DNA of 64,000 nt from Halogeometricum sp. S1BR25-6. GTDB lineage: Archaea; Halobacteriota; Halobacteria; Halobacteriales; Haloferacaceae. The stretch is taken from contig NZ_JAMQOP010000002.1 of assembly GCF_031624495.1 (NCBI RefSeq), positions 558,001 to 622,000 of the forward strand, read 5' to 3'. This document shows, piece after piece, positions 61,766-64,000 of the stretch (its first letter is position 1; each line of letters opens with the position of its first letter). The notes under the pieces were generated by a model that searched no databases, was not told the origin of the DNA, and was given only the letters and a program-made list of their open reading frames with translations. Both the position numbers and the translations under genes were made by a program.

Positions 61766-63010
61766 TTACTCGGCGGTCGCCTCTTCGAGGTCGAGGTCCT
61801 CGATGTCGAACTCCTCCTGCATCAGCACGTCCTTCTGGTCGGCGACGACGCGCTCTTCGCGCATGAGCTTCTTGTACTTCGACTGCGGCGCGAGGTCCCC
61901 GATGAGGACGCCGCCGCATATCTTCCCGTCCTTGAACGCGAGGCGCCGCCACTCGGTGTCGGAGTGTTTCGCCTCCGCCTCGTCGTCGCCCAGCGTCGGA
62001 TGGCCGAACGAGAGGAACGGGAAGTCGAAGTGCGTGATGGAGTACGAGGAGACCCAGCGGAACTCCTCGGACTCGTAGTCGACCATGTTCTTCGCGGCGA
62101 TGGTGCCCTGTTCCTTCGCGGAGCCCCACGCGCCGTTCTGCGCGCGTTCGCCGAGGATGACGTCGTGGAACTGCGTGATGTCGCCGGCGGCGAACACGTC
62201 GTCGTGGTTCGTCCGCATGTACTCGTCGACGACGATGCCGTCGTCGACTTCGATGTCGGTACCCTGCAGAATCTCGGTGTTGAAGTCGAGGCCGATGGCG
62301 ATGCCGACGAAGTCGGCGTCGTACTCGTCGCCGTTCGGGTCGACGGCCGTCGTCACGTTGTTGTCTTCGTCCACCTCGAAGTGGTCGACGCCGGAGTCGA
62401 AGACGGGTTCGACGTTACGCTCCCGGAGCGCGTCGTGGATTATCTCACCGCCCTCCCGCGAGAGCGCGTAGCGCCACCAGCAGTTCCCGCGCATGAGGTA
62501 CTTGCCCTCGACGTCCTGCGCGGCGGTGATGGCCGCGAGGTCGATGCCGAGTAGCCCGGCGCCGACGATGACGGAACTATCGGCTTCCTCCATGTGCGAG
62601 CGGATCTTGCGGGCGTCCTGGAACGTCCAGAAGTGGTGGACGCCCTCGGCGTCCGAGTTGTCGACGGGCAACTGCGTCGGCGTGCCCCCCACGGAGACGA
62701 GCAGTTTGTCCCACGAGAGCGTCTCGCCTTCGTGCGTCTCGATGGTGTGGCCCTCGGGGTCCACGTCGGTGACGAGCGTGTTCATCTTCAGTTCGATGTC
62801 GCGTTCGTCGTACCACTCGGGGTCGTGGATGGAGATGGGCGCCTCGGGGAGTTTGCCCTTGGCGAACTCCTTGATGAGGATGCGGTTGTACAGGGCCTCG
62901 CCCTCGTCGGTCACGACGGTGATGTCGGCGTCTGGTTCCTCCTCGCGGAGGGTTTCGGCGGCGGAACTCCCCGCGATACCGTCGCCGATGATGACGTACG
63001 ACTGAGTCAT
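61766..63010 (-). CDS. FAD-dependent pyridine nucleotide-disulfide oxidoreductase (rubredoxin/nitrite reductase-like)
   Basis: 414 residues. The FAD-binding opening is TQSYVIIGDGIAGSSAAETL (GDGIAG, about 9-14), the NAD(P)-binding loop SSVIVGAGLLGIDLAAITAA (GAGLLG), and the distal FAD motif HDDVFAAGDITQFHDVILGE. The C-terminal domain (about 320-400; FRWVSSYSITHFDFPFLSFG) fits rubredoxin-NAD(P) reductase/nitrite-reductase-like flavoproteins. No CxxxxC disulfide is visible. Reduces a small redox protein or a sulfur/nitrogen compound; the partner is unknown. Stand-alone gene. Confidence 0.88.
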   Translation of the reverse strand: MTQSYVIIGDGIAGSSAAETLREEEPDADITVVTDEGEALYNRILIKEFAKGKLPEAPISIHDPEWYDERDIELKMNTLVTDVDPEGHTIETHEGETLSWDKLLVSVGGTPTQLPVDNSDAEGVHHFWTFQDARKIRSHMEEADSSVIVGAGLLGIDLAAITAAQDVEGKYLMRGNCWWRYALSREGGEIIHDALRERNVEPVFDSGVDHFEVDEDNNVTTAVDPNGDEYDADFVGIAIGLDFNTEILQGTDIEVDDGIVVDEYMRTNHDDVFAAGDITQFHDVILGERAQNGAWGSAKEQGTIAAKNMVDYESEEFRWVSSYSITHFDFPFLSFGHPTLGDDEAEAKHSDTEWRRLAFKDGKICGGVLIGDLAPQSKYKKLMREERVVADQKDVLMQEEFDIEDLDLEEATAE

Positions 63011-63246
63011 ACGCGGAAGCTTCGACGCCGGGGTTAATGTGAATTGCTATCCACATCATCCATCGTGTGCCTTGGGGGAGGGACAATTCACGTTCGCGCG
63101 CGCCCGTCGGGTTCGCGTTCGTCCACCGTCCGCTTCGCTCGCCGTTCGAGGAACCGCAGCGTCGGTCGGACCGAGCGAGGTTGTACGCGCCGGCCGCCTC
63201 CGGTACGCGCACCCTTGAAGTCCGTCCGGTCCCAATCGACGGACAG

Positions 63247-63852
63247 ATGAAGCTCAGACAGAACATCCGTCACTTCGCCGCGAAGAAGGCGCTGACGATG
63301 CCCGTCGTCGGCGACATCGCCACGGAGAAACTGGTCGACCTGCACGTGCGGGTGTTCGGCGAGAAGGCGGACCCCGCACACCGCGAGGAGCGCGAACCGC
63401 ACCTGGAGGCGTTCTTCGACTGCACGTTCGACACCTACGTCGCCGCCCTCGAGGAGGGATACACCGAGGCGGAGGCGCGGGAGATAACCCACGTGCAGGC
63501 CAACTTCGACTTCTACAACCACGGCTGGACGGAGATGATGGAGTTCCCGGCCGACGAACTCGAAGCCCACTACGAGCGCTACGAGAAGTTCTTCCGCCGC
63601 TACGGTATCGACATCGCGAACCCGCTCGGCGACTTCCGCACGCGCGAGGTGCCGGAGGCACCGTCGACGCCCGAGCGACTGGAGGACCCCGAACACCCCC
63701 ACGCGGAGGGCGGGTTCGCCGACGACGTGTACGTCGAGGACGAGGACGGCGAGGTGCGCGTCGGCGGGCAGGAGGAACCCCGCGACGTGGACGTGAACGC
63801 CGCGCCGGGAATGCGCGACGCCGACGCCGACGCGGACGAGAGCGAAGCGTAG
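63247..63852 (+). CDS. Conserved haloarchaeal protein (DUF6149-like)
   Basis: 201 residues from the ATG at 63247 (MKLRQNIRHFAAKKALTMPV). The body is helical with REEREPHLEAFFDCTFDTYV, YTEAEAREITHVQANFDFYN and HGWTEMMEFPADELEAHYER; the last 60 residues are acidic and disordered (GGFADDVYVEDEDGEVRVGG). The basic N-terminal helix could bind membrane or nucleic acid. I recall it as DUF6149, restricted to Halobacteria; function unknown. It is followed 55 bp later by the converging end of a membrane-protein gene. Confidence 0.75.
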   Translation: MKLRQNIRHFAAKKALTMPVVGDIATEKLVDLHVRVFGEKADPAHREEREPHLEAFFDCTFDTYVAALEEGYTEAEAREITHVQANFDFYNHGWTEMMEFPADELEAHYERYEKFFRRYGIDIANPLGDFRTREVPEAPSTPERLEDPEHPHAEGGFADDVYVEDEDGEVRVGGQEEPRDVDVNAAPGMRDADADADESEA

Positions 63853-63906
63853 AGGCGGCCGGGAGTCGCCGAACGGTCCAACGAAATCGAGTCGGACGGG
63901 GAGCGC

Positions 63907-64000
63907 TCAGCCGAGCGTCCACGGGAGAAACAGACCGACGACGGCCGCAGTCCCCGCCGAGAGGAGGAACTGTCGGTCTGCGCGAACGCGACCAATCCGA
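63907..64000 (-). CDS. C-terminal end of a membrane-protein gene, 5'-truncated by window edge
   Basis: On the minus strand the last 30 codons read RIGRVRADRQFLLSAGTAAV, then VGLFLPWTLG and a TGA. The stretch FLLSAGTAAVVGLFLPWTL is a typical last membrane helix. The rest of the gene lies beyond the window, so no family can be named. Confidence 0.55.
   Translation of the reverse strand, partial: RIGRVRADRQFLLSAGTAAVVGLFLPWTLG

Overview
The window is chromosomal DNA of a halophilic archaeon of class Halobacteria. The proteins are very rich in Asp and Glu, G+C and GC3 are high, promoters are archaeal (TATA-like boxes about 25 nt upstream, many apparently leaderless transcripts), Tat signals and a PGF-CTERM archaeosortase tail are present, and haloarchaeal families appear (HalOD1, KaiC-like ATPase, MptA, TrmB, tandem PadR, DUF7344-like winged helix). 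I cannot name the genus; Haloferacales-like is a guess.

Layout. 1-3 kb: end of nurA, a small conserved gene, and herA (DNA end resection). 3-8 kb: universal stress protein, nitroreductase, small winged-helix regulator, an FG-GAP/VCBS repeat protein and a Gfo/Idh/MocA oxidoreductase. 8-35 kb: a cell-surface polysaccharide/glycosylation region with a Tat lipoprotein (PPC + CBM6), five glycosyltransferases, two paralogous beta-helix proteins, three sulfatase-fold hydrolases, an asparagine-synthase-like protein without the glutaminase cysteine, a GT-C-like polytopic membrane protein with a DUF1616 partner, a heparinase II/III-like lyase, a flippase and a P-loop HPr-kinase-like protein. 35-38 kb: a Tat-exported calcineurin-type phosphoesterase ending in a dockerin, overlapping by 4 nt a gene for a cohesin-CARDB protein with a PGF-CTERM anchor, apparently a cohesin-dockerin surface complex encoded in one operon. 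38-64 kb: mostly core genes (KaiC-like ATPase, NAD kinase, NAD(P)-binding protein, carB, small membrane proteins, Eis-like acetyltransferase, Na/Ca antiporter, aIF1/SUI1, PRTase-HAD fusion, DtxR-type regulator with an autoregulatory operator, tRNA-Ile(GAU), two near-identical PadR-like genes, several other regulators, thioredoxin-like DUF255 protein, MptA, FAD oxidoreductase).

How it works together. The central region looks like a machine that builds (glycosyltransferases), exports (flippase, membrane GT-C-like protein) and trims or modifies (lyase, sulfatase-fold enzymes, beta-helix proteins) an extracellular polysaccharide or glycan, with anchored carbohydrate-binding lipoprotein and a cohesin scaffold outside. 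Ten genes are preceded by a short ORF whose stop overlaps or abuts the gene's start; at about half of these the short ORF begins where a TATA-like box predicts transcription to start. This suggests leaderless initiation followed by translational coupling. Part of the pattern is expected by chance in GC-rich DNA, so it is offered as a hypothesis. No CRISPR array, integrase, insertion sequence or replication origin was seen.
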